Of a stretch of DNA of 64,000 nucleotides, positions 47,106 to 57,630 are shown one piece after another. The notes under the pieces were generated by a model. It was not told where the DNA came from. It saw only the letters and a program-made list of their open reading frames with translations, and made no database searches. Source of the stretch: Zanthoxylum bungeanum (taxonomy: Eukaryota > Streptophyta > Magnoliopsida > Sapindales > Rutaceae); NCBI GenBank assembly GCA_019454045.1, contig SKCR01017978.1, positions 62,001 through 126,000 on the forward strand, read 5' to 3'. Within the stretch, counting starts at the first letter, position 1. Each line of letters begins with the position of its first letter. The position numbers were made by a program, and so were the translations under genes.

Positions 47106-48095
47106 GACTACAACGATGTACTGACTGAGGACATTCCTTGTGGGCTTCCACCCATTAGAGGCATTGAGCACCAGATAGACTTCGTACCTGGAGCAGTCAT
47201 TCCCAACAGGCCATCCTATAGAAGCAATCCTGAGGAGACAAAGGAACTTCAACGGCAAGTGCGGGATTTGATGGACAAGGGGTATGTAAGGGAAAGCATG
47301 AGTCCTTGTGCAGTACCAGTGCTTCTAGTTCCTAAGAAAAAGATGGGACATGGCGGATGTGTGTTGATTGTCGAGCCATCAATAATATAACGGTAAAGTA
47401 TCGCCATCCTATTCCTAGGCTAGATGACATGTTAGATGAATTGCATGGTTCCAAGATATTTAGTAAGATTGATTTGAAAAGTGGATACCATCAAATTCGC
47501 ATGAGAGAGGGAGATGAGTGGAAAACCGCATTTAAGACCAAATATGGATTATATGAATGGTTAGTTATGCCATTTGGTCTTACAAACGCACCTAGCACAT
47601 TTATGAGATTAATGAATCATGTTATGCGTGCATTTATAGGTAAGTTTGTTGTGGTATACTTTGATGACATCTTAGTTTACAGTACATCGATTGAGGAGCA
47701 TGAATTACATTTGAGACATGTACTTGATGTTTTACGAAAAGAACAACTGTATGCTAACTCTGACAAATGCACATTTTGCATGGATAGACTTGTTTTTCTT
47801 GGATTTGTTGTGAGTGCAGATGGCATCGAGGTAGATGTGGAGAAGGTGAAGGCAATTCAGGAATGGCCTACACCAACTACAGTGACAGAAGTCCGAAGCT
47901 TTCATGGCTTAGCGAGCTTCTATAGGAGATTTGTCAAGGACTTCAGTAGCATTGCCGCGCCATTGACCGAGGTAGTAAAGAAGACAGTTGGTTTTCAATG
48001 GGGCGAGGCGCAAGAGCGAGCATTCCAGGATCTTAAAGCGAAGTTATGCAGTGCGCCCATTTTGGCACTACCCAACTTCGAGAAGACAAATTTGA
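47106..48095 (+). pseudogene. G2 reverse transcriptase
   Basis: RT motifs: GLPPIRGIEHQIDFVPGA near 47142, [20 protein letters not shown] near 47271, [11 protein letters not shown] near 47467, [12 protein letters not shown] near 47569, and catalytic YFDDILVYS at 47657-47683. The thumb-side block [17 protein letters not shown] is near 47899. Two extra A near 47340 (AAGAAAAAGATGG against AAGAAAGATGG in G1) shift the frame. Another two-base gain near 48087 (ACAAATTTGAAATT against ACATTTGAGATT) shifts it at the RNase H border. No nonsense substitution is seen. Confidence 0.93.
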
Positions 48096-48450
48096 AATTG
48101 AGTGCGACGCATCAGGGTTAGGTATTGGAGCAGTTCTTATGCAAGAAAAGCGGCCAATAGCCTATTTTAGTGAGAAGCTGAATGGAGCAGCTTTGAGGTA
48201 CCCCACGTACGATAAAGAGTTATATGCGCTTGTGAGAGCACTTCAGACGTGGCAGCACTACTTGTGGCCTAAAGAGTTTGTGATCCACACCGACCATGAA
48301 TCATTAAAACACTTGAAGGGTCAAGGTAAGCTGAATAAGCGACACGCAAAATGGATGGAATTCGTTGAGTCATTTCCATATATTATACGCTACAAGCAAG
48401 GTAAAGAAAACATCGTGGCCGATGCATTATCTCGCAGGTATGTTTTACTT
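48096..48450 (+). pseudogene. G2 RNase H
   Basis: [16 protein letters not shown] from about 48096 (catalytic Asp), [16 protein letters not shown] near 48204 (Glu), [13 protein letters not shown] near 48277 (Asp) and [10 protein letters not shown] near 48408 (Asp). It degrades the RNA strand in RNA-DNA hybrids. It is in one frame with integrase, so the ORF 48046-50013 is a continuous 655-codon reading frame. Confidence 0.93.
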
Positions 48451-50013
48451 ACTTCAATGCATGCACGGATGTTGGGATTTGATTTGATTAAGGAACTATA
48501 TGAGTGTGATTCTGATTTTGGTGAGATTATTGTTGCTTGTGCAAAGTCATCTTTTGGAAAGTTTTACATTCATGACGGTTTCTTATTTAAAGCGAACAGG
48601 TTGTGTGTTCCTGCTTGTAGTATGCGTGAGTTGCTTGTGAAAGAAGCGCATGGGGGAGGTTTGATGGGGCATTTTGGGATTACTAAGACTTTAGCTATTT
48701 TACATGAGCACTTTTATTGGCCTAAAATGAAACGTGATGTTGAGCGTATTTGTGATCAGTGTCTAACATGTAAGCATGCTAAATCTAAATTAATGCCACA
48801 TGGTTTGTATACTCCTTTGCCTGTACCTAGCGAACCTTGGGTTGATATATCGATGGATTTTGTGTTAGGTTTGCCAAGGACAAAGAGGGGTAGAGATTCA
48901 ATCTTTGTTGTAGTTGATAGGTTTAGTAAAATGGCTCATTTCGTTGCATGTCATAAAACCGATGATGCTACAAACATTGCAGATTTATTTTTCAAAGACA
49001 TAGTGCGACTCCATGGTATACCTAGGAGTATTGTATCTGATAGAGATGTTAAGTTCCTTAGCCATTTTTGGAAGGTGTTGTGGGCTAAACTAGGCACCAA
49101 ACTATTGTATTCTACCACATGTCACCCACAGACTGATGGACAAACGGAGGTAGTAGTTAATAGGACTTTATCTCAATTATTGCGCACTATAGTTGGTAAG
49201 AATTTGAAGAGTTGGGAAGATTGTTTGCCATTTATTGAGTTTGCATATAATCGTAGCATTCATTCTTCTACATCATTTTCACCTTTTGAGATTGTTTATG
49301 GTTTTCAGCCACTAACTCCATTGGATTTGTTACCATTACCTATTGATGAGCATACAGGGTTAGATGGCAAAAGGAAGGCTGATTTGGTGAAGCATATCCA
49401 TGAGAAGGTAAGAGAGCACATTCAACGAAAGAACGAGCAATACGCTTCTCATGCAAATAAGGGAAGAAAACGTGTAGTCTTTCAACCTGGTGATTGGGTT
49501 TGGGTACACATGCGTAAAGAGAGATTTCCCGAACAGCGTAAATCCAAGCTACAATCGAGAGGAGATGGACCTTTTCAAGTCTTGGAAAGGATCAATGACA
49601 ATGCATATAAGCTGGATTTGCAAGGTAAGTACAACGTCTCTGCTACTTTTAATGTTTCTGACTTAACTCATTTTGATGCAGGTTCAGATTCGAGGTCGAA
49701 TCCTTTTCAACAAGGAGGGAATGACATGAGTCCAACCACACCAGAGACATTACAGGATGCAGCTAACAACTTGGAAGAACCCATGCAATTGCCAACAGGG
49801 CCAATGGCCAATCACACGCCAAAGAGCAAAGAAGATCAGAGAGGCCTTTGCGGGACTAGCTCAGAGCTATGTGACCAGTTGCAACAACCAAGTCAAGTGC
49901 ACACCAGAGACACATATGGGCATAACCAGAGAGGTCCCCAAGCTATTTCATTTGACCCAGATCAGCTCAGACTGAAGCATAGCAGAGCAGCTTCAGCACC
50001 AGCACCCTTTTGA
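48451..50013 (+). CDS. G2 integrase with a C-terminal tail encoded in the 3' LTR
   Basis: An open, undisturbed frame. The zinc-binding region is [19 protein letters not shown] (near 48667) with [13 protein letters not shown] (near 48753). The catalytic D,D,E are in SMDFVLGLP (48850), VSDRDVKF (49033) and [13 protein letters not shown] (49135); the E segment has one more V than G1. A GPY/F-type module [13 protein letters not shown] follows near 49565, then [20 protein letters not shown]. No chromodomain is visible. The stop (50011-50013) is 292 bases inside the 3' LTR, adding about 97 residues rich in Thr, Gln and Ser. In the complete element it would be part of Gag-Pol, released by protease. 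Confidence 0.93.
   Translation, partial: TSMHARMLGFDLIKELYECDSDFGEIIVACAKSSFGKFYIHDGFLFKANRLCVPACSMRELLVKEAHGGGLMGHFGITKTLAILHEHFYWPKMKRDVERICDQCLTCKHAKSKLMPHGLYTPLPVPSEPWVDISMDFVLGLPRTKRGRDSIFVVVDRFSKMAHFVACHKTDDATNIADLFFKDIVRLHGIPRSIVSDRDVKFLSHFWKVLWAKLGTKLLYSTTCHPQTDGQTEVVVNRTLSQLLRTIVGKNLKSWEDCLPFIEFAYNRSIHSSTSFSPFEIVYGFQPLTPLDLLPLPIDEHTGLDGKRKADLVKHIHEKVREHIQRKNEQYASHANKGRKRVVFQPGDWVWVHMRKERFPEQRKSKLQSRGDGPFQVLERINDNAYKLDLQGKYNVSATFNVSDLTHFDAGSDSRSNPFQQGGNDMSPTTPETLQDAANNLEEPMQLPTGPMANHTPKSKEDQRGLCGTSSELCDQLQQPSQVHTRDTYGHNQRGPQAISFDPDQLRLKHSRAASAPAPF
49711..49721 (+). other. Polypurine tract of G2
   Basis: AAGGAGGGAA just before the 3' LTR start TGACATG. It is inside the integrase frame. 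Confidence 0.85.
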
Positions 50014-50702
50014 CCCGATTTCACCCATTTTGGGACTATGTTGAATTCGGCCAAATGGGGGCATTTTTGTCATTTGTGCTCGACATTTTGACTTTATTTA
50101 TGATGTAATTAGCATGGTTGACTATGCCATTAGGCTTAATTATGCTTAGATTTGTACTTAGCCGGAAGCACGTCAATTTACTATAGCATGTAAGCACCTT
50201 AATTAGCTTAAGTGAGATTAGCTTCTAATCTTTGTTTTAAGTTTATTTAGGTGCAAAAGGACCTTAATGGTCGTGGTTGAGGTGCTTGACTTAGGGCTTT
50301 TGGTAATTTTAGCTCTAGGGTCATTTTAGCCTTTTTACTCTTTTGTAACCCTTATTATGACTCTTCTTTGTATTTTTGGACAACCAACGTAATATACAGA
50401 ATTTTGAAAGAGAGAAAAGCTTGAGCTTTCCATGGCTATGGCCAAAACCTTGTTGAGGGAGGGATTCCCCTTTTCAAGTTCAAATTGACTTATCTAAGCT
50501 TGGCAACTTAGTGGCGTCTCCATTGCTAGCAAAATACAATCCGATTTCATGCTTGTGGTTATCATGGACGTGAGTTTCATGGTGGTTAGGGGCTGATCTT
50601 GGTTGGGTTTTGTTCCTACAAAATCAGTATTCAAAGTTCTTGGGGTTTTGAGAAAGATGCTTGGGGGTTTGCTTGGTTTCCAACCCAAGTGAGTTCTTGT
50701 CA
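49722..50702 (+). repeat. 3' LTR of gypsy G2
   Basis: 981 bp, TGACATGAGTCC to GAGTTCTTGTCA. Its first 292 bases are coding (end of integrase). It has a six-base gain (GGCCAATGGCCAATC) relative to the 5' LTR. agatt follows. Confidence 0.95.
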
Positions 50703-51032
50703 AGATTCCCCAGAGAGAGGGTGGAGCAAACTCTCTTAAATACCCAAGTCTCTTAGGCTCTTATCGCCTTGGTGACAGGAATAAACAACGAGTCCTCCAA
50801 ACTAGTCCGTCACAACGAGCTACGGGTAATGATTATCTTGGTGCCTTCACAGCTTTTCCTTATAAAAAGGTAGTGAATGAAGGAAGACACCAAACCATCA
50901 TCTAGCCTTAATAATGCCTTCGATTAAACCCTTTTCAACCCACTATAGACACGGTTAACTAAAGCACAAATCATAATCCCTACAAGATATTATTTCGGGG
51001 CCGATTCTCTATCCCTAGTGGAGTCGCCAGAC
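50703..51032 (+). other. D internal region, 3' end
   Basis: Starts with the second agatt and resumes the D interior. Non-coding, 330 bases. It ends AGTGGAGTCGCCAGAC before the 3' LTR, which is a poor polypurine tract. A TATAAAAAGG at 50860 might be a TATA-like motif. Confidence 0.75.
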
Positions 51033-53387
51033 TGTAGGACACAGAAATCGGCAACACTTGCTGTTCTAGGCTCACGGTCTAGTTGGGAGTACGGAGTAGC
51101 CCGCAGGGGACTAAACTGGAGAATAATGGAGTTGTCACCCGGTGTGAACCCGGGAAAATGTGATTTAAGGCCGCACTCACCCCTCGCAAGGGAAGACCTC
51201 AAACCGTTGGGTTCGGAATGGTCCCTTACTTATGTCACTTGTAACGATATGATTTGTGCAATAAACTAATCAATCCACTACTAAACATATATGCTCAAAG
51301 GTGACTTAGATCTAGTTCTCATTCATGGAAGTAAATCCTACGTCTAAGTTTGCATGCTTCGAAAGTAAGTCATTATAACGGCAAGCATACAATATCACAC
51401 AACGAGCATGTCGAATCATTAAACACAAAGAACAAATAAATAACTACTTAAACAAAACGTAAACTAAATTCCTAATGCAAATTCAAAGAACTAAATCATG
51501 CATAAATAAATAACATAATCATATTTGAAGACAAACAATAAACTAGACTAAATCATGCTTAAATAATAAATAACGTACTAGCAACCTAATCATGCTTAAA
51601 TACAAAGTTTGAATGAAACAAAATACGTGTGTCTCTCAAGTGGTACGTGACATTGTATCCCGAGTACAAACCGCACTACCGTCCATTCAGATTCGGCTAA
51701 GGAATTTACGTCCGGGTTTCTATCCGATATACCACAAAAGAGAACACGTATTCCGTTCATCCGGAATTCACATCATGCATCAATCCATAACATTCATGCG
51801 AAATAAAGTATTAAAATAAATAAAAATGAAAGATAATAAATAAAAATGTGCCCTCAGGTCTAACGTCTTTTGTCGTCTCTCGAAAGCGCGTTACACGGCC
51901 GTCGGAAGGGTTGATGCTCCGCAACTCCTCCGGTTCACTGGTTCAACATTTTCCTTCACTGTTTGGGCTGCTATTTTTACTCCACTTCGCTGCTTTTTTC
52001 GCTGTATTTTTTGGTCACTGTTTTAAGGTAATTAAGGGACTGTTTTGCGGGTTATTTGGACTGGTTTGGGTTACGGCTTTTGGATTGTTTTGGGGGCAGT
52101 TTTTGGACTGTTTTTAGTGTAGAACTGGGCAGAGTTTCAGTGGTTTTTGGGTGCAGAACTGGGCAGTTTCGGTGGTTGTTGAATAGGGCATGCAATGCAT
52201 AGCAGTTTGTACGTGAACTGAAGGCACGTGAAGAGGCAATGTATATGTGAGTCGGTGAGGTCAGTGAGTGGACTGAAGGAGTTGATTTGGTCGGTGAAAG
52301 GGGTGATGGGCGTGAGTGGGTGGTGTTGTTGGCAGGCTTGAGGTGTTGTGAGGGATACGTGAAGGAGGCAGCAAATGTGTTCGTGAGTGAGGTTTGTAAC
52401 GTGAAGGTGTTAGCTGGTCGATGTGGGATGTTTTTTTGAAAGTGAGTTTGGCTTATATCCACGGTGAAAGGCTGCTTTAGGGGCTTTGTTTTATTTGTTC
52501 GTATCAGGGTTCTTCGGGTTGGCTGGTGTCGGCGTGTTGCATGAAGAGGGGGAGGTGTGTGGGTTGGCTGGCAGTTTGCCGAGAGCTGCTCTTGGAGTTG
52601 TGTGAGTTGCTAGGTTTATGTGTGTGTCTTCGTGAGTTGATTTGTTTGTTGTCGTGAATCAGAGGAGTGAGACCCGTGAGTCTTATAGTTAGTTTTATTG
52701 TGCGTGGCCGAGAGAGAGAATTAGGAGAGAGTGGCGAGAGAGAGAAGAGAAAAGAGATGATGTATTATTTGGTTATTTGTGTGAATGAGCCATGGGTTTA
52801 ATGTGTTGGTGTAGGGTTCTTTTTATAGGCAAAGGGATGGGGGCTATCCTTGATTGAAAATGAAAGGATTTGTGTAATTATTGGAGATATTTTTAATTAT
52901 TATGTGATAAGGAAAAATCTTTTAATTAGGGAAGTGATTTGATTTAATTTGATTTCTTCTCTTTTAATGAGGGATATGATTTGGTTTAATTAGGCAAGGG
53001 ATCCATGGGATTTCTTTAATTTAGGAAATGGATTTGGCTTGATTTATGCATGTGTTTTTAATATTGTTTTTGTTAATTTGGAAGGTGAGTGGCGTGGCTT
53101 AGAGTGATTTAGGCGTGGGCTTGGCTTAGTTTGATGGGCTTGGTCTATGGTTTGGTGATGTGTGGGCTTGGTGTGTGTCTTGCGGGGGTTTGGGCTAAGG
53201 ATGTGTTTTGAAACAGAGGTCCAACAAGCGAACCCGAAGCTAATCCAGCGAATTAAATCCAACAGAAATGTCAATTCTTGACTCTTCCCTTCCGACGTCC
53301 GTTTCCCGCGGCTTCCACAATTAAAGAGGTAGTGTCTCTATGTGAGACTCATCATCAGGACTTATATGCAAAAATGCAGTGCCTACA
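51033..53387 (+). repeat. D 3' LTR, complete (copy 5)
   Basis: 2355 bp from TGTAGGACACAG to GTGCCTACA, with inverted terminal TGTAGG/CCTACA. A candidate TATA box TTTTTATAGGC is at about 52820. GAGAGAGAGAA runs are near 52710-52745. Reference copy for the other D LTR pieces. The right target copy gtggg follows. Confidence 0.92.
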
Positions 53388-53392
53388 GTGGG
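53388..53392. repeat. Target site duplication of element D, right copy
   Basis: gtggg after CCTACA, followed by TGCAATTTTGGAAATTG of the copia C leader. Confidence 0.9.
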
Positions 53393-54321
53393 TGCAATTT
53401 TGGAAATTGTTGTAAGTATGGTACTTATTTAAAATTGGACCTGTGTGTCTAGCCTTTCACCTCATATTCTCTTTGTATTTCTCTTTTCACCAATTCCCCT
53501 CAATGCAAATGAGGTTTTTTTTTATGTATTATGTAATTGGGTAGAAGAATGTAAAGTGCTAGCGGGAGAGAGGAAAGATAGAGATTTGTTCTAGGAACAA
53601 ATTGTATTATATATCCATCCGCATATCATTATTAAATTTTATCGCGCCTTATTATGCCTTAGAATACATGTTTAAGGGTGTATGATGAGACCTAATCAAA
53701 GATAATAAATTGGTTACCAATTTACGCGAAAAACCCTCACTTTAAAAACCCTCAATTTACGCGAAAGATAAATTGTTTAACGAAGATTTCCCACTATCAA
53801 TGAGTCACGCTTAACTGGAATCATTAAGCTTGTTGAGCCAAAGTCAAGGCTTAGTTGATTCAGAGGAAATGTTAGGATGATATATTGGATATATGTTTTG
53901 GACTTGGAGGTCCACCTACCGGATCTAGGAATTGGATGGGATACAATTGATCTTAGAGATCTACCTAGTTAAGTTTCATACAGCTTGTTGGCCAAAGTCA
54001 AGGTTGTGTTATTTAACGGGATCCTAGCCCTCTAGAAAACTGGGTTTCCCGAGTACTCAACAGAGGGTTAGAGGCTCGCCGAAAAATAGTGGGAGGCTAG
54101 TATTAAATTTACAATTTCGTTTAATACTTGCTAATACGCGCTCTTTTATTATTATATCACGTTATATATATATTAGTTGGACTAATATATTTTATTACTT
54201 TCTTTAAACAGTTACACTATACAAGACACTACTCCACTTGTAGTTGGTTATATAATTGGACTATAGTAACCATGAGTGTACTCGATATCGTTGATTGGAT
54301 AGTTAGACTATTGCAATCGAG
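53393..54321 (+). other. Leader of copia C, 3' part
   Basis: Continues the leader split at 24590. Non-coding; aligned with 5960-7004 of A and 34833-35924 of B. About 150 bases present in B are missing near 53750-53790, where AAAACCCTCAATTTACGCG is a local repeat, so the deletion probably arose by slippage or template switching. Confidence 0.82.
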
Positions 54322-55180
54322 ATGGCTGGAAAGATTAGCGTTAGAGACATCATCATGGGTGACAATGTCTTTAACGGTTCCAATTTTTCAGACTAGGAAA
54401 TGAATCTCAGGATAGTCCTGGGATCTGAGAAGTTACTCTATGTTATAGAGAGACCTCTCGGGCCTGAGCCCAGACTTGAGCGACCAGTTGATCATGAGCT
54501 TTGGAAGACTCATCGAGATGATAACTCAACTGCTCAATCCGTCATGCTTGACGCAATGACACCTCAATTTCGTCGTCAGAACAAAGGATTGGATCCTTAT
54601 AACATGATGTTGAAATTGAAGGACCTTCACAGATCTAACCTTAGATCTCAGAAGTATGAATTGCAAAAGAAGCTCTTTCGCTCAAGTATGTCAAAGGGTA
54701 CATCTGTCGAGCACAATGTGTCGTAGATGATTGCTGACATCGAACAGCTAGGTCAGCTGGGCATAACCTTCGAGGCCGAGACTTCTATAGATTTGATCTT
54801 ACAGTCTCTGCCCGACTACTGAGGTGGGTTCATCATGAACTATAATATGATAAACCAAGAAAAGACTCTTGGAGAGTTAATGGCGATGCTGAAAGAGGCA
54901 GAGCAAGGGCAAGAAGCGCGATGCGCATCTTACTTCGACATCCCAGGAGGCCAAGGCTTGGCCGAAGGCTTCTGGGGGTGTGAAGAAGAAAAAGAAAAAA
55001 GGCAAGGCTAAATCATCACAGTCTTCTAGGAAGACAAATGACATATCCCAAGATGTCTGCCTACACTGTGGCAAACGAGGTCACTGGAAGCGTGACTGCC
55101 GTGAGTACAAGGCGGACTTGAAGGAAACGAGGGCGGGCAAGGCTCCGGCCTCAGGTATGTTTGTTATTGAAATAAACATA
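54322..55180 (+). pseudogene. Copia C gag
   Basis: ATG at 54322 (MAGKISVRDIIMGDNVF). The codon-25 TAG at 54394-54396 is identical to that of copia B. The body reads EMNLRIVLGSEKLLYVIERP and YELQKKLFRSSM, with a later frame loss near 54700 and 54820. The CCHC knuckle at 55058-55099 (CLHCGKRGHWKRDC) is intact. It would package RNA, but the early stop limits it to 24 residues unless a downstream start is used. Confidence 0.88.
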
Positions 55181-56640
55181 TCCACTACTGGTTTTAAAAA
55201 TTGGATTTTTGATTATGGATGTGGTACTCACATATGTACTGATGTGCAGGATCTACAGATTAGCAGGAGACTGACTTCAGGAGAGATCGACCTGCGAGTC
55301 GGAAACGGGACGAGAGTCGCTATTTTGGCCGTAAGAACCTATGTTTTGAATTTGCCCTCGGGGTATGTAATTACATTAGGTAACTATTATTTTGTACCTA
55401 GTTTGACTAGAAACACCATCTCTATATCTTGTTTAACCCGATGCGGGTATACCTTTGTATTCCGGAACACTGGGTGTTTTGTATATAAAGATTATTTTTG
55501 ATATGTACAACAGATGTTAATAATGGTCTTTATATTTGGGATATAAATGAATCTCAAACATATAACATGACAAACAAAAGGCTCAAATTGAGTAATCCGG
55601 ATGAAACTTATCTGTGGCATTGTCGTCTGGGACATATTAACAAGACTCGTATATCTACACTTTCGAAGAGTAGATAGTAGGACGGATTTGATCCTAATTC
55701 ATATGACGTCTGCGAATCTTGTTTATTAGGAAAAAATACCTAAAACACCTTTTAGCGATAAAGGTGTACATGCCACCGAGCTGTTAGCCTCCGTTCATAG
55801 TGACGTATGTGGGCCCACGTCTAGCTAGGCTGGAGGTGGAAATGAATACTTCATAACCTTTACGGATGATGCATCGTGTTATGGTTATGTGTATCTTATG
55901 AGACACAAGTCGGAAAACTTTTGAGAAATTCAAAGAGTTTCGACACGAAATAGAAAAAAAGACTGGCAAAAGTATTAAAACATTACGGTCGGACCATGGT
56001 GGAGAGTACTTGAGTAATGAGTTTCTCGATTACTTGAAATCATATGGTATTCTTTCACAGTGGACTCCTCCCGGAACACCTCAATTGAATGGTGTGTCCG
56101 AATGGAGAAACCGAACTTTGTTGGACATGATAAGGTCTATGATGAGTCGCATTGAGCTACCAATTTCCTTCTGGGGATACGCATTGAACAATTCAATACT
56201 TATTTTGAATTAGGTTCCGTCAAAGTCTGTCGGACAGACTCCATATGAAATATGGACAGGAAAGAAATCGGTTTCTCATTTCTGAAGATTTGGGGATGCT
56301 GGGCATATGTTAAACGTTTGGATGGAACCAAACTAGAACCCAAATCGGATAAGTGCCTATTTGTAGGTTATCCCAGGGAAACCAAATGATATTACTTCTA
56401 CAACCCATAAGATAACAAAATATTTGTTGCTCTTCATGCAGTTTTCCTCGAAAAGGAATTCATAGATGCAGTGATTAGTGGGAGGAAAGTAGAACTCGAT
56501 GAAAATCAGAGTGATACTGTTCCTGGAACCGACCCCCTCACGGAACACGAACAGTTCATCAGGGATGAGACTGTTCCACAATCTTCTAATACACAAAACC
56601 GCGTAGGTCGGAGAGAGTCAGAAAACAACCTGAGAGGTAT
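55181..56640 (+). pseudogene. Copia C protease and integrase
   Basis: The protease site reads WIFDYGCGTHIC (55202-55237): Asp kept, Ser changed to Tyr. Then DLRVGNGTRVAILAV and YFVPSLTRNTISIS. Frame ends near 55501. The gag-pre-integrase block WHCRLGHINKTRIS is near 55616, HSDVCGP near 55795, LRSDHGGEYLSNEF near 55987, and WTPPGTPQLNGVSEWRNRT near 56061. The end is LPISFWGYALNNSILILN with a TAG just after, near 56212. The acidic linker to RT lies at 56460-56640. Several stops and frameshifts make it inactive. Confidence 0.87.
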
Positions 56641-57630
56641 GGGTTTCTGATCTCACCTCATGTAGATATTAATCTTATTGAGGAAGACAAACCAGCTATG
56701 TATGAGGAAGTGATACAAGGTATCAACTCCGCTTTATAGCAAGATGTCATGAAGTCCGAAATGGATTCCATGTATACCAACCAAGTTTGGACACTGGTTG
56801 ATGCACCAGAAGGCGTTAAGCCGATTGGTTGTAAATAGGTCTTCAAGAAGAAGACAGACATGGATGGCAACATACAAACGTACAAAGCTAGGCTTGTAGC
56901 AAAAGGTATCGTCAACGACATGGTGTCGATTACGATGAAACTTTTTCACCTGTTGCCATGATTAAATCCATTCGGATAATGCTTGCTATGGCTGCATATT
57001 TCGATTATGAAATATGGCAGATGGACGTCAAAACTGCTTTCCTTAACGGAAACCTTTTGGAGATTTTTATATCCAACTCCCTGACAGTTTTATCGTGCCA
57101 AAACATGCAAAAAAGGTTTGCAAGTTAAATCGATCCATTTATGGATTGAAGCAAGCATCGCGTTCTTGGAACCAACGTTTTGATGAGATCATAAAAGAAT
57201 ATGGTTTCATTCAAAACGAAGATGATTCTTGTGTATATAAGAAGGTTAGTAAGAGCGCATTGACATTAATTGTCCTATATGTTGATGATGTATTGCTTCT
57301 TAAGCAATGACATTCCCATGCTACAATCGGTGAAAGCTTGACTTTCATTAAAATTCTCCATGAAATACATGGGAGAAGCAGCCTTTATTCTAGGAATAAG
57401 GATCTACCGGGATAGAGCCAGAAAGCTGCTTGGACTCTCCCATAGCTCGTACATTGACAGTGTTGAAGAGATTCACATGGATCAGTCTAAGAGGGGGCTG
57501 CTTCCGGTGTCACATGGCTTCTATCTATCTAAGGACATGTGTCCTAAAACTCAAGATGAGAGAGATTCAATGAATTAGATCCCATTCGCTTAAGAGTCGG
57601 ATCGATCATGTATGCCATGATATATACGTG
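56641..57630 (+). pseudogene. Copia C reverse transcriptase
   Basis: RT motifs in order: [15 protein letters not shown] text near 56876, [16 protein letters not shown] near 56927 (one base lost upstream), [13 protein letters not shown] near 57011, [19 protein letters not shown] near 57117, and LYVDDVLLL near 57275 (catalytic DD). A frame break follows at about 57310. Then KYMGEAAFILGIRIYRDRA and MCPKTQDERDSMN. Stops occur near 56738, 56837 and 57578. Confidence 0.9.

Larger units (their letters stand above)
42206..50702 (+). mobile_element. Ty3/gypsy retrotransposon G2, full length
   Basis: 8497 bp with LTRs of 976 and 981 bp (TGACATGAGTCC to TTCTTGTCA), PBS, leader, gag-pol, purine tract and the 5-bp duplication agatt. 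By eye the LTRs differ by about ten substitutions and two short indels, near 1%, so it is the youngest dated insertion here. It lies in the interior of D. Pol lacks a chromodomain, and the final ORF runs into the 3' LTR, as I recall for CRM-type centromeric chromoviruses. The clade is an inference. Gag-pol is interrupted by about six small frameshifts and by no clear nonsense substitution. Confidence 0.96.
24591..53387 (+). mobile_element. Non-autonomous LTR retrotransposon D, rearranged, with nested insertions
   Basis: Bounded by TGTAGGACACAG at 24591 and GTGCCTACA at 53387, with gtggg on both sides. The 3' LTR is complete (2355 bp); three other LTR pieces end in the same CTACA/CTAGA text (29311, 32505, 38004). 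The interior (29312-31581; 38005-42205 plus 50708-51032) has no gag or pol. It begins with GTCGCCCCCACTTTGATGGG, which does not look like a known tRNA primer site. An undisturbed copy would be about 9.2 kb, in the size range called LARD. Gene-bearing segments inside are other elements. Confidence 0.82.

Noticed and set aside
24591..53387. D as a DNA transposon with TGTAGG/CCTACA inverted ends
   Set aside because: The 2.36 kb direct repeats at both ends and TG..CA termini fit LTRs; no transposase text is seen.
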